Origin: Gnetum montanum
Taxonomy: Eukaryota > Streptophyta > Gnetopsida > Gnetales > Gnetaceae
Direction: 5' to 3'
Assembly (NCBI GenBank): GCA_015680685.1
Contig: MNCI01002932.1
Coordinates: 54,190 to 99,158, forward strand
Length of the DNA stretch: 44,969 nucleotides
In this document: one piece after another, positions 33,309 to 44,585 of the stretch
Layout of the letters: every line of letters begins with the position of its first letter
Position numbering within the stretch: the first letter of the stretch is position 1
The notes under the pieces: model-generated
Database searches by the model: none
Seen by the model: the letters and a program-made list of their open reading frames with translations, nothing else
Told to the model about the DNA's origin: nothing
Made by a program: the position numbers and the translations under genes

Positions 33309-34270
33309 CATTTTTATTCCCCACTTCTTCTTTGCCTTCTCTCTTATGTATGTTTTCAGATGTTATGATAGAGGGGATTGATTCTATTATGTGCTTATTA
33401 TTTATTGTATTCTAATTAATTCACATGTGTTCTTCTATTTTCTTTTATTAGGACAATAAAGAGCTAGTTGAGGGCTATGTTAGGACATGAATTGATGCTC
33501 CTTGCTCTTGGTTTCCTCCATTTTTTAGACTTGGATGGACAGCTATGAGCTCATGCAATCCATAGTTTAGGATCTTCACTTAGAATTTAATTTTCAATAA
33601 GTTTCAAACTCATTAAGGAAACAATGGCCATCCTACAACTATTAAGAGTCAATTTCAAAAGACTAAGGACTAAGAAACAAGTAGAGTTAGCTTTGAATGG
33701 AGATGGCAATAGCATAGAATGTTGAATTTGAGTTTGGCAAGATATTGCATGCTCATGTAACTTGCATGAGCTTGCAGCATAGATTTTTCTTTCAAATGCA
33801 ATTTTCAACCATTAACAACTTATTTTGTAATAGAAATGTAAATACATCAATATGAGTCCCTATGACTCACATCCATATTGTAGTCATTATGGACCTTTTG
33901 ATCTAATTTGGTTACTAGATCATTAGGATTTGAATACTCGATCATTGAAAATGATTGACTAAGATTGCTAATCATAGTTCCTCACAGTAGTTAATTGACT
34001 GGATGATTCTTCTTCTAGCAAGGAGCTATGACCTAGCTATGACTCGCCTCTAAGTCATAGCTATTAGCCAAAATTTATTGCAACCATTAATCAAACTTAT
34101 TTTCATGCTATATTGAAGCAAAACTATAAGAGGAGATACAGATATACACAAAGATATACAAAGAGATACATATATAGATAGACATTCAGAAAATTTGAGG
34201 ATATAGAATTAAGTTTAATGATATTATTGTATTGAATTTAAATGAAGATGATCATTTCTTTAAGAGTGAA
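33309..34270 (+). other. Rest of insert; no gene seen
   Basis: Non-coding. It includes a pyrimidine-rich stretch ending TTTTATTAG|G near 33453 that could be a splice acceptor, and a short ATACA-rich patch near 34135-34185. Confidence 0.35.
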
Positions 34271-34299
34271 TTAATGTTAAGTTTTATTCATCATAATTA

Positions 34300-35500
34300 T
34301 AGCAACCTTACCCTTGTGTAATTCATGATCCTCCATTTGATTGATTCCCACATTCCATAGTGCAAGAACACAAGAATAAAGTTCGTAACATACCACCTCA
34401 ACCTCATGAGTATTATCAACAATGGCAAAAGCCATACTTTTGAGAAATGCCATCACCAAGATAGCAATATCCTTTCCATCAAACAAACCCATATGATTAC
34501 TATGTCCAACAATCCATATGTCCTCATGGATCTACAAACCATACTTCATTCTCCCATTACAAACATCCCCTTGAATATCATAAAATAACCATTCCATGAG
34601 CTGAGTATCCTTCTACTTATCCTTCTCATTATCTATAACAACATTCCACATCTTCTAATTCTACTTCCTTATCACCTATAATACCTATGAGAAATTCCAT
34701 TGTAGCCTTAGTAATGCAATACTGAGAGGGCCTTGAACTTATAGTCGAATTATAATTCGAGTGGTTCTAAGTGTAAGCCTAGGAAAAGGGTTTTCTTTAG
34801 AGTTAATAGTCGACCTAAACCCTTGCAAGTATCCATGACTAGTAATCCTTACTAGTATTTTGAAAATTCTCAACAAGCTGCCTAGAAACCAAAGATCCCA
34901 AAATGTGCATATTGTCATGTTAACTCATGCAAATACTAACTAGATTAAGTAAGGATACTTTCTAAGGAAAATATCTAATTTTGAAAGTTCTCTAATCTAC
35001 TTATATATTGCACAAAATTATCCATGTAAATCTCTACTAGACTTAGGTTTTAGGGTCAACCTAATCTCCCACAAGATATATAAAACTTGGAACCTGCCTT
35101 CATCAAAGAAATGTAATATCAAATTAGAGCTCATTGATTAATCCATCACCATTCTCTTGGAATTAGTGGAGGATATTGTAATCACCATTTGTGAATGGTC
35201 TTATCTAGAAGATTTCTTAATAATCCATGTGGACAACTATAAGGGAAACTTCCCAATTATCATGGGAAGCACTTGGCTAAGCATAATTAATGCCAAGCTA
35301 AGGATTAGATACATTTTCATAGGAATCTTCAAGAAAAATAACTTTGGAAAAGTAAAGAAGAAGAGGGCTCCCTGCATCACGTACAGTGACACAAGGTGTC
35401 ATTGCGTGCAAAAAATTTGGATCATAAAGAGCATATCCATCACAACATGTAATAAGTATGTAAAAATTTCAAAAGCTCAAAGGTGCCTATAGAAAATAGC
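34300..35500 (+). pseudogene. PR: gag C-terminal region and protease of element P
   Basis: First a His/Asn/Gln-rich stretch aligned with element C 20000-19850. Then VHIVMLTHAN, SSLIYLYIAQ and SLLDLGFRVNLISHKIYK (active site Asp-Leu-Gly, near 35015-35070), LELVEDIVITICEWSY and FPIIMGSTWLSIINAK. The stretch 35157-35492 is open. The protease matches that of element C (LLDFGSKVNLIS) residue by residue over much of its length and would process Gag-Pol. Stops lie before and after. Confidence 0.8.
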
Positions 35501-35899
35501 CACAAAATAAGAGGGGATCCAGTTGCTAACAACAGATGATACCTCTAACTCAATAATATGCATGAAACCAGTTAAGCTTCTCATAAGTGCTTATATTGAT
35601 AGTATGGATCAAATGGAGCAAATCCAAAACTACCTCTTCCACATTGAAGTAGAAATGGATTGGGAAGAGTTGTAAGTTCCTCATTCAAAACTTTACCAGC
35701 AACTCTAGAGTATGTATTTCTTGATAATGAAAAGTCAATAATCATTAATGTCAATCTTACTGAAGAACAAAAAGTAAATCTACTAAAATTTATAAACAGA
35801 TGGTTAATAGACTTTGCCTAGTCATATGATAAATTAACTAGAATTGATTTTTGCATATGCCAACACTGGATCTATATAGACTTTACCATTAAACCAAAG

Positions 35900-36720
35900 A
35901 AGTAGTTGTAAAGAAGGCTAAATCCAAAGCTAAAATAACTTGTTAAAAATGAATTTGAAAAACTTCTTAAGTTAGGATTCATCTATCCTATGGCCAACAA
36001 GAACTAGCTAAGTACACTTGTTATTGTGCCAAAAAAAGGAGGACAATGAAGGATCTATATAAAGTTTAGGCTATTAAACATAGCCACATTAAAAGAGCGT
36101 TTTTTTTTGTCATTTGTGGATTGAGTATTAGATAGAATTGTAGGACATAACTCCTATATTTTTTTGGATGGTTATAATGATTATAAACAAATCCAAATTG
36201 CACCTAAATACAAGACCAAAATAAATTTCACAAGTCCTTGGGAAACTTTTACATATAAGAAGATATCTTTTAGTCTCTATAATGCTCCTGAAACTTTCCA
36301 ATGGTTATTTTTAAGCATCATTTAATAGTAGGTTGGTAGTAGTATGGAAGTCTTCAAGAATAACTTCTCTACCTATGAAACCAACATAAAATAGACATTG
36401 GACCATCTTGAGCAAATAGTAAAATGATGTGTAGTAAAACCCCTATGCCTCAAGTGGCAAAAGAGTCACTTGATGATCTAAGATGACATTGTCATGGGAC
36501 ATAGGATTTTAGGGAAAATAATTAACACAGACCCTAAAATAGTAAGGATCATCCAAGGAATAATCAAATAATCTCAAACTATTAAAGATGTGAGATCATT
36601 CCTTGGTCATATGGGTTACTATAGGTGCTTCATTGAAAATTTCTCTGAAATCACCAAACTGCTAGTAGAGCTTACTAAGAAAGATGCAGTCTTTGAATAG
36701 ACCAAGGAATGCGAACAAGC
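35900..36720 (+). pseudogene. RT: Reverse transcriptase of element P, catalytic motif lost
   Basis: Recognisable blocks are VPKKGG, DYNDYKQIQIAPKYKTK, TFTYKKISFSLYNAPETFQ and MEVFKNNFSTYE. The FMDD box is FKNN here, with both aspartates changed to Asn (about 36344-36370). Then LEQIVK, GHRILGKII and RSFLGHMGYYRCFIENFSEI follow. Frame changes and stops are frequent. The loss of both catalytic residues shows that this copy could not polymerise even if read through. Confidence 0.85.
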
Positions 36721-37200
36721 ATTCCAATACTTAAAGCAAAAACTTGTAGAAAATTCACTTCTATATGCACCAAATTGGCCTAAATGATTTCATATCATAA
36801 CAAACATAACTAACTATTCCTTTAGAGTAGTCCTTACATAAATGGACAATAAAAAATGTCTATATTATATCCATTGTGCAAGCAGGAGCATTGTGGGTAC
36901 ATAACTCAACTATGCCACCACTAAAAAAGAACTCATGATGATGGTGTATTCCTTAGAAAAATCCAAGCACTATGAGCTTGGATACCAATTTTTTATGCAT
37001 ACGAACCCCAATGCATTCTACTTCCTAATGAACAAAATAGTGATAAGCCCCCAAGTTATATGGTGGTTGGTGATCTTACAAGAATTGGATCTCATCATGA
37101 TGGATAGAAAAGAGACCAAGAATATAGTTGTAGATTATTTTTCTCAATTATGGTATGATAGGAATGGGGATGAAGAACATTTATCTAATTAATTTCCAAA
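36721..37200 (+). pseudogene. RNase H of element P
   Basis: Blocks are ITNITNYSFRVVLT (first Asp replaced by Asn), CLYYIHCASRSI and LNYATTKKELMMMVYSLEKS, then HYELGYQFFMHTNPNAFYFL, where the D-H-A of the family is N-P-N. Positions 36935-37190 are open. It aligns with element C 17660-17290. Confidence 0.8.
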
Positions 37201-38400
37201 TGAACTTCTCTTTGCTAAGTCCATGAAAGTTTAAGCACCAAGGTCACAAATTGGTATGATGAGTTCCTCTCATATCTACTCATACAAGAGACTCCTACTA
37301 AATGAGATCATAGAAAGAAATAGTAGTTTCTTCACCAATTTAAAAATTACATGGAGATCGAAGACAACCTCTACAAGGATTCTACCAATTACCTAGTATG
37401 GTGGTGTGTACATAACGTAGATCAATTGAGAATCCTCAAAGATGCTCACAACGGTCCTTTCAGGGACCACTACACAGAAAGAAGGACAACCACAAAATTC
37501 CCCATATCAGGATAGTTTTGATCAACAATCTTTAGGAATGCTCACAATTTCTCCCATTTGTGTGAGAGATGTCAATGAGATGGAGAAATGATCATTTGAG
37601 TGGAAGAACTCCAACAATGGATTTAACCACTAGAGTCTTTTACCCTTTGGAGAATTGACTTCATGGAATCCATCACTTCCATGTCTAAAGGAAGAGTACA
37701 TATTATAGCTACCATTGACTACTATACCAAATGGGTTGAAGCTACATCTATATCCAATTATATATCTACCATTGTAACTCAATTTTTCCAACAACAAGTG
37801 GTAAATAGGTTTGGTATACCTAGAGCACTAATTTTAGACAATGGAACATATTTCATAGATTCTACTTTTTGTAAGTTAATGCAATGCTTGAGGGTGCAAC
37901 ATAAACTCATAACACCCTATCACCCCTAAGCCAACGATCAAGCAAAGGTCACCAATAGGGAACTCACAAGAATTACAACATGAACCATTAGTAGATATCG
38001 AAAATATTGGAGCAAAAAACTCAAAAATGCCCTTTGGTCATATTACTCAACATGGAAACTTCCTATATGCTACTCTTCCTATGATTTAGGATACAGAAAG
38101 TTACCTAAAATACTAATTCAAACTGAACTTTGTACACTCACAACTACCTATGAGCTTGACGTTGACATTAACCTAGTACAAAAATAATGATTCATAACAC
38201 TCAACATGCTAGATGAAAACCACTAATGATGAATAAAGTACATAAGGCACATAATAACATCATGATGCATAGATCAAAATATTTATGTTCAAATTAGGGG
38301 ATAAAATTCTCTATTAGAACCCCATGCATGTGCCACAATGAACTAAGTTTCAAATATTATGCAAAGGACCTTACATTATCCATTCAAATTTTTCTTCTAT
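37201..38400 (+). pseudogene. int: Integrase of element P, D-D-E residues retained
   Basis: The core is open from 37663 to 37929. WRIDFMESIT carries the first Asp (near 37656), IPRALILDNGTYF the second (near 37838) and VTNRELTRI the Glu (near 37965). Before it the zinc region is hard to read. After it NALWSYYSTWKLP and, in the C-terminal domain, CKGPYIIH (near 38370) match element C. A stop follows the open part, so the protein is broken, although the catalytic triad survives, unlike in element C. Confidence 0.85.
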
Positions 38401-39999
38401 GACTATGATAATTTACCACCCAACAAGCTCTTAAAAGCACATGATAGTCAACATCCAGTAACTTAAACCATTTATGGTTTTCCAAGTTACCAACAACAAC
38501 ACTAACACATTTGATCAAGAACAAGTATGCTCCATATTCCAAATCTCCTCCTTCCAACTCAGTCATGGAGGAGATATCCACCTGCCATAAAACATTGATG
38601 AGGATTAATAATTTTTTCTCCTTTTTATTTTATAACATTCTTTATAATTTTTTCCACTTTCTTAATATTTTATTAATTAATTTATATATTTTCCTTTTTC
38701 TTTGTTATTTTCTTATTATTATCATTTAGTCCTATTTGAAATCTTAGATTTTGTTTCATTGCTACTCCAAATTTTTTGAAAATTGTTTAACATAGCTATC
38801 ACAATTATGATTGATTGACAAAAGGTTAATTTTATCCTTAGATTATTTTCTCTACTAATAATCTATTAATTTTCTAATGGTATCAAGTAGTGGGTCCATG
38901 AAATCCACTCATTCCATCTATTCCATGTAGAGTCTGCATCATGGAACCATGAAGGTTCTTTCACATTAAAACTAAAATAACATGTGATCTTATTATTCAA
39001 AAAACTTGGCAAGGACTGAGTGAGAATGGAAAAGGGTGTGACCTTAATGGTATTTACTATTTTATTTCCATTATTTCCTTCTTAAGTTCTATGATTCTTC
39101 ATTGGTATATCATCACTCCTACCATTGACCCTAAAAAGGAAGTATGTCTTTTCATGGTATAGTTTCTACAAAAAAACAATAACAAGAATTCAAAGCACAC
39201 TTGTTAGATAATGTCATGTGCTACAAGCACTAGTTATGGGGCTAGAAAGACATCTTACCCTAACTAAGGTCCAACCTATTCTCTTCTTCTCTTGAAGTGA
39301 TGGTTGTCCTCTGAGATTCTTTTTAGCTCTTGATGGTAGAAGAAGAGGAATATGTCAATGCAAGGTCACTGTGATCAAAATGGTCTTGGTCTAGAATTGG
39401 AATGAACCTGTATCAAATCATCTTAATTATAAAACTCACCAAGGATCTTGTGTGAATAGGATGAAAATTATTCATCCATTGTTCTATATCTACCATTCAC
39501 TCACTTCACTTTCTATCACCTCACTACCTCATACCATGGTGAATTAATAGTTTTTTTTTTCTAATTCACAAAATCCTAAGAAAATTCCTTGTATGGGTAC
39601 GAAATTTAACTTAAAAAAACCCTTCATCATTTTAGATACCTATAGACTCCTTGTGATGAGATTATCCAAGGGCATATTAGGCATATGCCTACTTTAGGGA
39701 GGACCAACTTGCATCTCTTTTGATTTACCTTAAGTTCAATTTTTTAATCATAGATCAATTGCACATTCGATCATCTTGATAGCTTGAAACATCCAATTTT
39801 TTCTCTATTCTTGCATCAATAACATTTCCAAATCACTCATTTTACATACTCAATTTACTTTAATTTGGTGAATCATAACCTCAATTATGTTGTTCCTATG
39901 ATTCTCCAAATTTTTTTGGCTTCTATTTGGATCTTTTTTTAACCCTAAACTCAACCAAATTTTTGAATATCCTAAGTAAAAAATATAACTATGAATAGC
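38401..39999 (+). other. Non-coding spacer between integrase and ORF3 of element P
   Basis: It aligns in patches with 15959-14291 of element C: CCAACTCAGTCATGGAGGAGA, a T-rich tract (38610-38730), and GAATTCAAAGCACAC with CTACAAGCACTAGTTATGGGG (39190-39245). No coding frame is seen. Confidence 0.6.
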
Positions 40000-40553
40000 T
40001 ATGTAAATGTATCCCCATTGATGTAATGAAAAGAGTCAATGTAGCCCCATTGATGCATCCTTGTCAACACATGACAAAAATACTATATATATGCATGATA
40101 CTTAGCTTATTTTTCACCATTTCTTCCACACACATGAGGATTTTTTTTTGTCATTCATCAAAGCTCAAGAGCCTACCAAGAGCCATAACATTTACACTGC
40201 TTACCTAATTTTACCCATTCTTCAATCCTTGAGCTACTAAAGATATACTTTATGTCATGGGAGCATCAAATACTAAGGTTTTACAGAAATTTTTTTGGAA
40301 ATTTTTCTAACTCCCCATGAATAATATATTAAAATGATATTAAATTAACGATCACAAGATATAATATCAACAATCAACCTCCTTTAGAACATGAATAAAA
40401 TAATATCATAAACCTATAATTACTAAATAAGGATTTAACAATGAAGTTCCCAAGTTGAATTAGTAAACATAACTAATTGAAAAAATAAGGGTATCCAAAA
40501 GAAACAAAGACCATATGTAAGGAACTAATCATGGATTGTGTTTATGATCGCAG
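40000..40553 (+). promoter_or_regulatory. ORF3 leader with internal promoter (element P)
   Basis: Motifs CCCCATTGATG and CCCCATTGATGCATCCTTGTC at 40012-40066 precede TATATATA (40084-40091). The leader then aligns with that of element C, for example ACACATGAGGATTTTT and GAAATTTTTTTGGAAATTTTTCT. The ORF3 ATG at 40554 directly follows ATGATCGCAG, which could be a splice acceptor. The motifs are those of this element's LTRs (GATGCATCCTTGTC in A, CCCCATCAATGCATCCC in B) and not those of element C. Confidence 0.55.
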
Positions 40554-43400
40554 ATGGTACTCAAAAGAGGATCACAATTAGGAGGTCCTTCATAACGCAG
40601 GTAAAAGTAATAATGAAGAGTAAGGAGCCAACAACAATAACAACAACAACAACCACAAGAGTAAGTAGCCATAGCTACTCATGCTAGCAAATCCCTATGA
40701 GATGAGACTAAGGTGGAATTTCTCAAATAGATTCCTATAGCAAAAACAAGCCAATATAGGCAAGATAAAGTCCCAAGACCAAGACCTAATCTAGAGATCA
40801 CACTTACAAAAGCCTACCTAGAAGAGTTCCAAACCAAGAAGATTCAAAGCTTCATACTATAGGAGCTAAACTTTAAACCATTCTTGGAGCTTACACTTGA
40901 AGAGGTTTGAACACAACTTCAAGGGTCTCTGCTATAATCCATTCTCTTCAATAGTGAGGAATGGTACATGAGGGAAACCTAACTCTTCTGGAACAATAAA
41001 AAAGAAGATGTCACTTTTAAAATAAAGAACATCATCATCTCCTACTCAATTGAGGCCATCGTAGAAGCTCTTGAGTTACTAAAGACTAGGAAAAAGTTTT
41101 TAGAGTTATCTACCTAAGTAAACCCAGAGGCTAAAAAAGAGTGAGTTTAGTGATGCTATGGTGTGGACCATAATGATTATGATACCCTCACCAAGGTAGA
41201 GTGATCATATTTTAAAATTGCAACCTATCACCTTAATCCATTAGTGAGTCTAAGCAATGTCACACTCCTCTCCACCCAGGCATGTACAACTCTAAGCAAA
41301 AAATTCCTAGTAACCTACTAGAACTCATCTTTCTTGAGATTGAAAATTGTTTCAAGGAGAATGAGAAAGATAGGAAGAAATTTCTATTCCCATGATTAAT
41401 CATAAAACTTTACAATAGGGGAGGTATAGCCTACTACTCGAATGATATGATTCATAGGGCTCCTACCACATCTTGGTAGGAGATGATAAAGGATAAAGCT
41501 CTAGACAAATTTCAAAAAGAGAAGAAGTCACCACCACCACAACCTAAAGCATGAGAGACAATACCAAAAATGTTGGTAGTTGTAAAAAAACTAAGGAAGC
41601 TCAAAGAGTAGTTGCTATAATAAGAACAAGCCTTTGAAGGTGATGGAGAATCTTTATTCTACCATCCAACCATGAGCCACCTAAATGAGGTCATAAGAAT
41701 CATTAGTAGGCAAGATAGTGAAATGGCATTGTTGACCTTAGCATAAAGGAAGTAGATACCTGTCTATCTAATCTTAATGCTAGATAAGTTATTGTATTCA
41801 TTCTAGAATAAGCATTCCCCAAAATTGTTTGGAAAGTAGCAACCTTATCTATAATGTTGGAATGAGATGAAGAAACAACAATCCTAGTCATGCTACAAAA
41901 GAGCCAAGAGATAGTAACGGAAATGGTGGTGGACCATGTTGGGGAAACTATAAGTGCTCATGCTGCATCTATCCTTGATGTTGCTATCATGGTAGATGTA
42001 CATGCATCAACAAGAGTAGGGAGTAGAAGGACGAGCATTACCTAATTCAAGGAAGTGTTGGAATAACTAGTTAGATCTAAGAAATTGATTTTGAAGATAT
42101 TTGAATTTTTGAAAGATATATCAACCACCTAGCCACAACTATTAGAGATGAGGGGCAAGCTATTGATTGTTAATGCATAACTAGAGGAGAACACTACTAG
42201 TAATCAATGGTTGGATGTTGAAGTTGTAGAACTTAGAGCCCATCTCTCTAATCCTACTATTCTAGAGCTAAACTTACAAGAGATAAAGCTTTCCAATGGC
42301 TTCAGTAAAAATACTAGGATTCCAAAAATGCCAAGGAGATGATGATCATTGAGGCATCACTATCGAAAGTAATGACTACTAACATTAACCATGATCTCTC
42401 GCAAGTTCATAAAGAAAACCTAGTACTAACCCGTGAGAACCATCGCTTGTGAAATACTAAGCAAGAAAAAGATCAAATGGTATAGGACATTCTCTAGTAG
42501 TGGGAACATCATGCCAAGGTAAACTTGAATATGAGAATTTTGGCTTTAGAAAAAAAAATCTCTTGATGGAGTAGGTTTAAACCCTTTTCCAAAAGACTAT
42601 AATTGAGGTTACCACCTAGAAGAACAAAGCCTTGAAATATGAATGAGTAAAAAAAAATCACTACATGAACTAGGTATAGATACTTAAATAGGTCAATGAG
42701 AACAAAATCAAGTTGGCCAATGCAAATCTAAACAAGGTCATCCAACAAATCCAACAGAGAAGAGATGCATGATAGTCCATCTTTAATGAACTCAACACTT
42801 ATAACCAAGCAAAGATTTATCTAAAGGAGTTGTTAACTGAATAGATGACTAAATATATAGAGATTTCGAGCCTCTAATATGTAAACATAGCAATGTTGAC
42901 TTTCTTGAGGCTCAAGATAGAACTAGAGAAGCAAGTGGCTAGCTCTTAACTTCTTTCTAAGATAGAGTTCAAGCTCCACAAGGAGATCAAACAAAAGTTG
43001 GAAGTGGACAACGTGAACTTTGAGATTCTCAAAAGTAAATTTACTAATCAAAGATCTACAACTAAGAACCTAGTCAGGAAAACAAGTAACTACCAAAGAG
43101 CTCTAGAACTTTATTTGTACATCCAACATTAAATGTAAACAATTCATGGATTGATTTGTCAACATAAATAATATGTTTCTAACACTGTCATGCTCATGGG
43201 ATATTCCAACACTGGTACATCTAAGTAAAGTAGCCTAGACTAGTCATGACCCATGCAGCATAAAGGAGAATATAAAGATACTCCTAGATTCCTTTCAGTT
43301 TTCAACAATAACAACAAGATAACCAAGATCTCTAGCAGCACTAAGACATGATGAAGAACCTTTCACACCATAGGAGCCTCCACCTCCAGGCACAATGTGA
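40554..43400 (+). pseudogene. ORF3 of element P
   Basis: It begins MVLKRGSQ at 40554 and ends near a TGA at 43398-43400 after a Pro-rich EPPPPGTM. The length matches ORF3 of element C within a few tens of bases. The N-terminal block reads EEWYMRET, LFWNNKKED, SIEAIVEALELLKTRKK, EAKKE and SYFKIATYHLNPLV (40950-41260). The later coiled-coil block reads MTKYIEISSL, IELEKQVASS and IEFKLHKEIKQKLEVDN (42850-43020), each with a close partner in element C. Stops are common, so it is dead here. No membrane segment is visible. Function is unknown; the env-like position is shared with Athila. Confidence 0.65.
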
Positions 43401-43584
43401 AGACTTCATCATTTTTTCATCCATTAAATAGGCACCTACTATTTTTTTTAAGTTTCTTCATTCCTTATAATATTACACTAATTTTGTAAGCTATACCACA
43501 TGGCACTTAAGAGTTAGTAAATTAGTTAGTTCCATACTTCCTTAAATTTTGTAAGAAACTCAATCCTTTTTTTTTCTTGCTTAA

Positions 43585-44344
43585 TGATGATTTTTCAGTC
43601 AATCGTGGAGTATCATAAAATGTCAAATAAGTAAATTGGGTTGATGCATGCTCATCAATGCAACCCCATCAATGCATCCCCATCGATACATCTCGAGATG
43701 CATTAGTACATATGTATTAAAGCTAATCTAATCGTTGCCTATATAAGTGTGTACACCTTCTACATTATTGAACTACTTGGTTCATACCTTAGCCAAAATC
43801 TTGTAGTTTCTTTCTATAAAACTTAGTAAACTTTTTTCTTTGAGTGGCTATAGCATGAATTGACTTGATTGTATAGCATTTTATTCAAGTCCAACATGTA
43901 CCTAGACACATATACATGAATAACAATAAAATTGATATTTCTTTCATCCATTGCAACACTTGGATTAGTTTAAATTTACTTTTCAACATTTTACTTTAAA
44001 TCCATTTTACTTTCTTATCATGAACATTTAATTTTCTAATTCATAATTAATGTGAGTATGATCACCTTCAGTATAATATCTTAACGCTTGGTAATCCTAG
44101 TAATGGATACTTGGTATGCCCAATAGTAAACACTTGGTAACCCAAAAGTGTTAGTATATGTTTAGGATGTGTACAAAAAGTGGGAATGGATGTTCCACAT
44201 TTATGATAGTTTAGTTAACTAATTATTTATTTAAAATAATCAAAACCTCCTTTATTTAATCATTTTACAAGTAAAAAATTTATAAAATTATAAAAATAAA
44301 TATCTTACACCTCAATCACACTTAATCATACCAACAAGTTAACA
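43585..44344 (+). mobile_element. 3' LTR (B) of element P
   Basis: It runs from TGATGATTTTTCAG (43585) to ...CATACCAACAAGTTAACA (44344), 760 bp, close to the 778 bp of element C and with the same layout. U3 has CATCAATGCA(A/T)CCCC and CATCGATACATC repeats (43640-43700). TATATAAG starts at 43740. CTTGGTAATCCTAGTAATGG and two more CTTGGTA repeats lie at 44088-44150. The 3' edge matches the C LTR end, CCTCAGTTACACTTAACCAT. Confidence 0.75.
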
Positions 44345-44461
44345 AAAGTGAAAATTGGAAAAACAATGACTAGTAACTACATCTTTTACCATCCAAGGAT
44401 ATACACCACTTAGGTAAAACATAGCCCACGAAATCTGATGAATCATGGTTAACCAGGCCCC

Positions 44462-44553
44462 GTATACTAAGCCCGCTACGTATACTAGGCCTCGTATACT
44501 AGGCCCTATACACTAAGCCTGCTGCGTATACTAGGCCCCGTATACGCAGCCCC
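44462..44553 (+). repeat. GTATACTAGGCC array in U3 of LTR D
   Basis: GTATACTA(A/G)GCC or close variants start at 44462, 44480, 44494, 44507, 44526 and 44540, so six copies with 13-19 base spacing. The core GTATAC is palindromic. It lies between the LTR terminus and the TATA box. Confidence 0.85.
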
Positions 44554-44577
44554 ATTTACGCAACGTCTATTCTAGCC

Positions 44578-44585
44578 TATAAATA
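44578..44585 (+). promoter_or_regulatory. TATA box of LTR D
   Basis: TATAAATA in the context GCCTATAAATAAGTGG. The same site in the C LTR is GCTATAAATATGTG and in B CCTATATAAGTG. Confidence 0.75.

Larger units (their letters stand above)
31216..34270 (+). mobile_element. Foreign insert in gag of element P
   Basis: Alignment with element C gag stops near 31215 and resumes near 34300 (the Asn/His/Gln-rich region before the protease). About 0.4 kb of the expected gag is missing, so the event was an insertion with loss. The insert has an LTR- or promoter-like segment (GATTATAAATAG near 31472, AATAAA near 31531) before the coding relic at 31960-33308. No clear terminal repeats were found, so its class is unknown. 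Confidence 0.5.
28945..44344 (+). mobile_element. Element P: related Athila/Tat-like gypsy retrotransposon with ORF3
   Basis: Plus-strand order: LTR A, tRNA-Asp-like primer binding site, gag interrupted by about 3 kb, protease, RT, RNase H, integrase, spacer, ORF3 leader, ORF3, LTR B. Every block aligns with its counterpart in element C in the same order. The total of 15.4 kb against 12.9 kb is explained mainly by the insert in gag. LTRs A and B are much more diverged from each other than the two C LTRs, so either the element is old or the two LTRs come from different, recombined copies. No target duplication is visible. Confidence 0.7.

Noticed and set aside
34135-34185. Microsatellite or regulatory array (ATACA repeats)
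   Set aside because: Too short and irregular to support as a feature.
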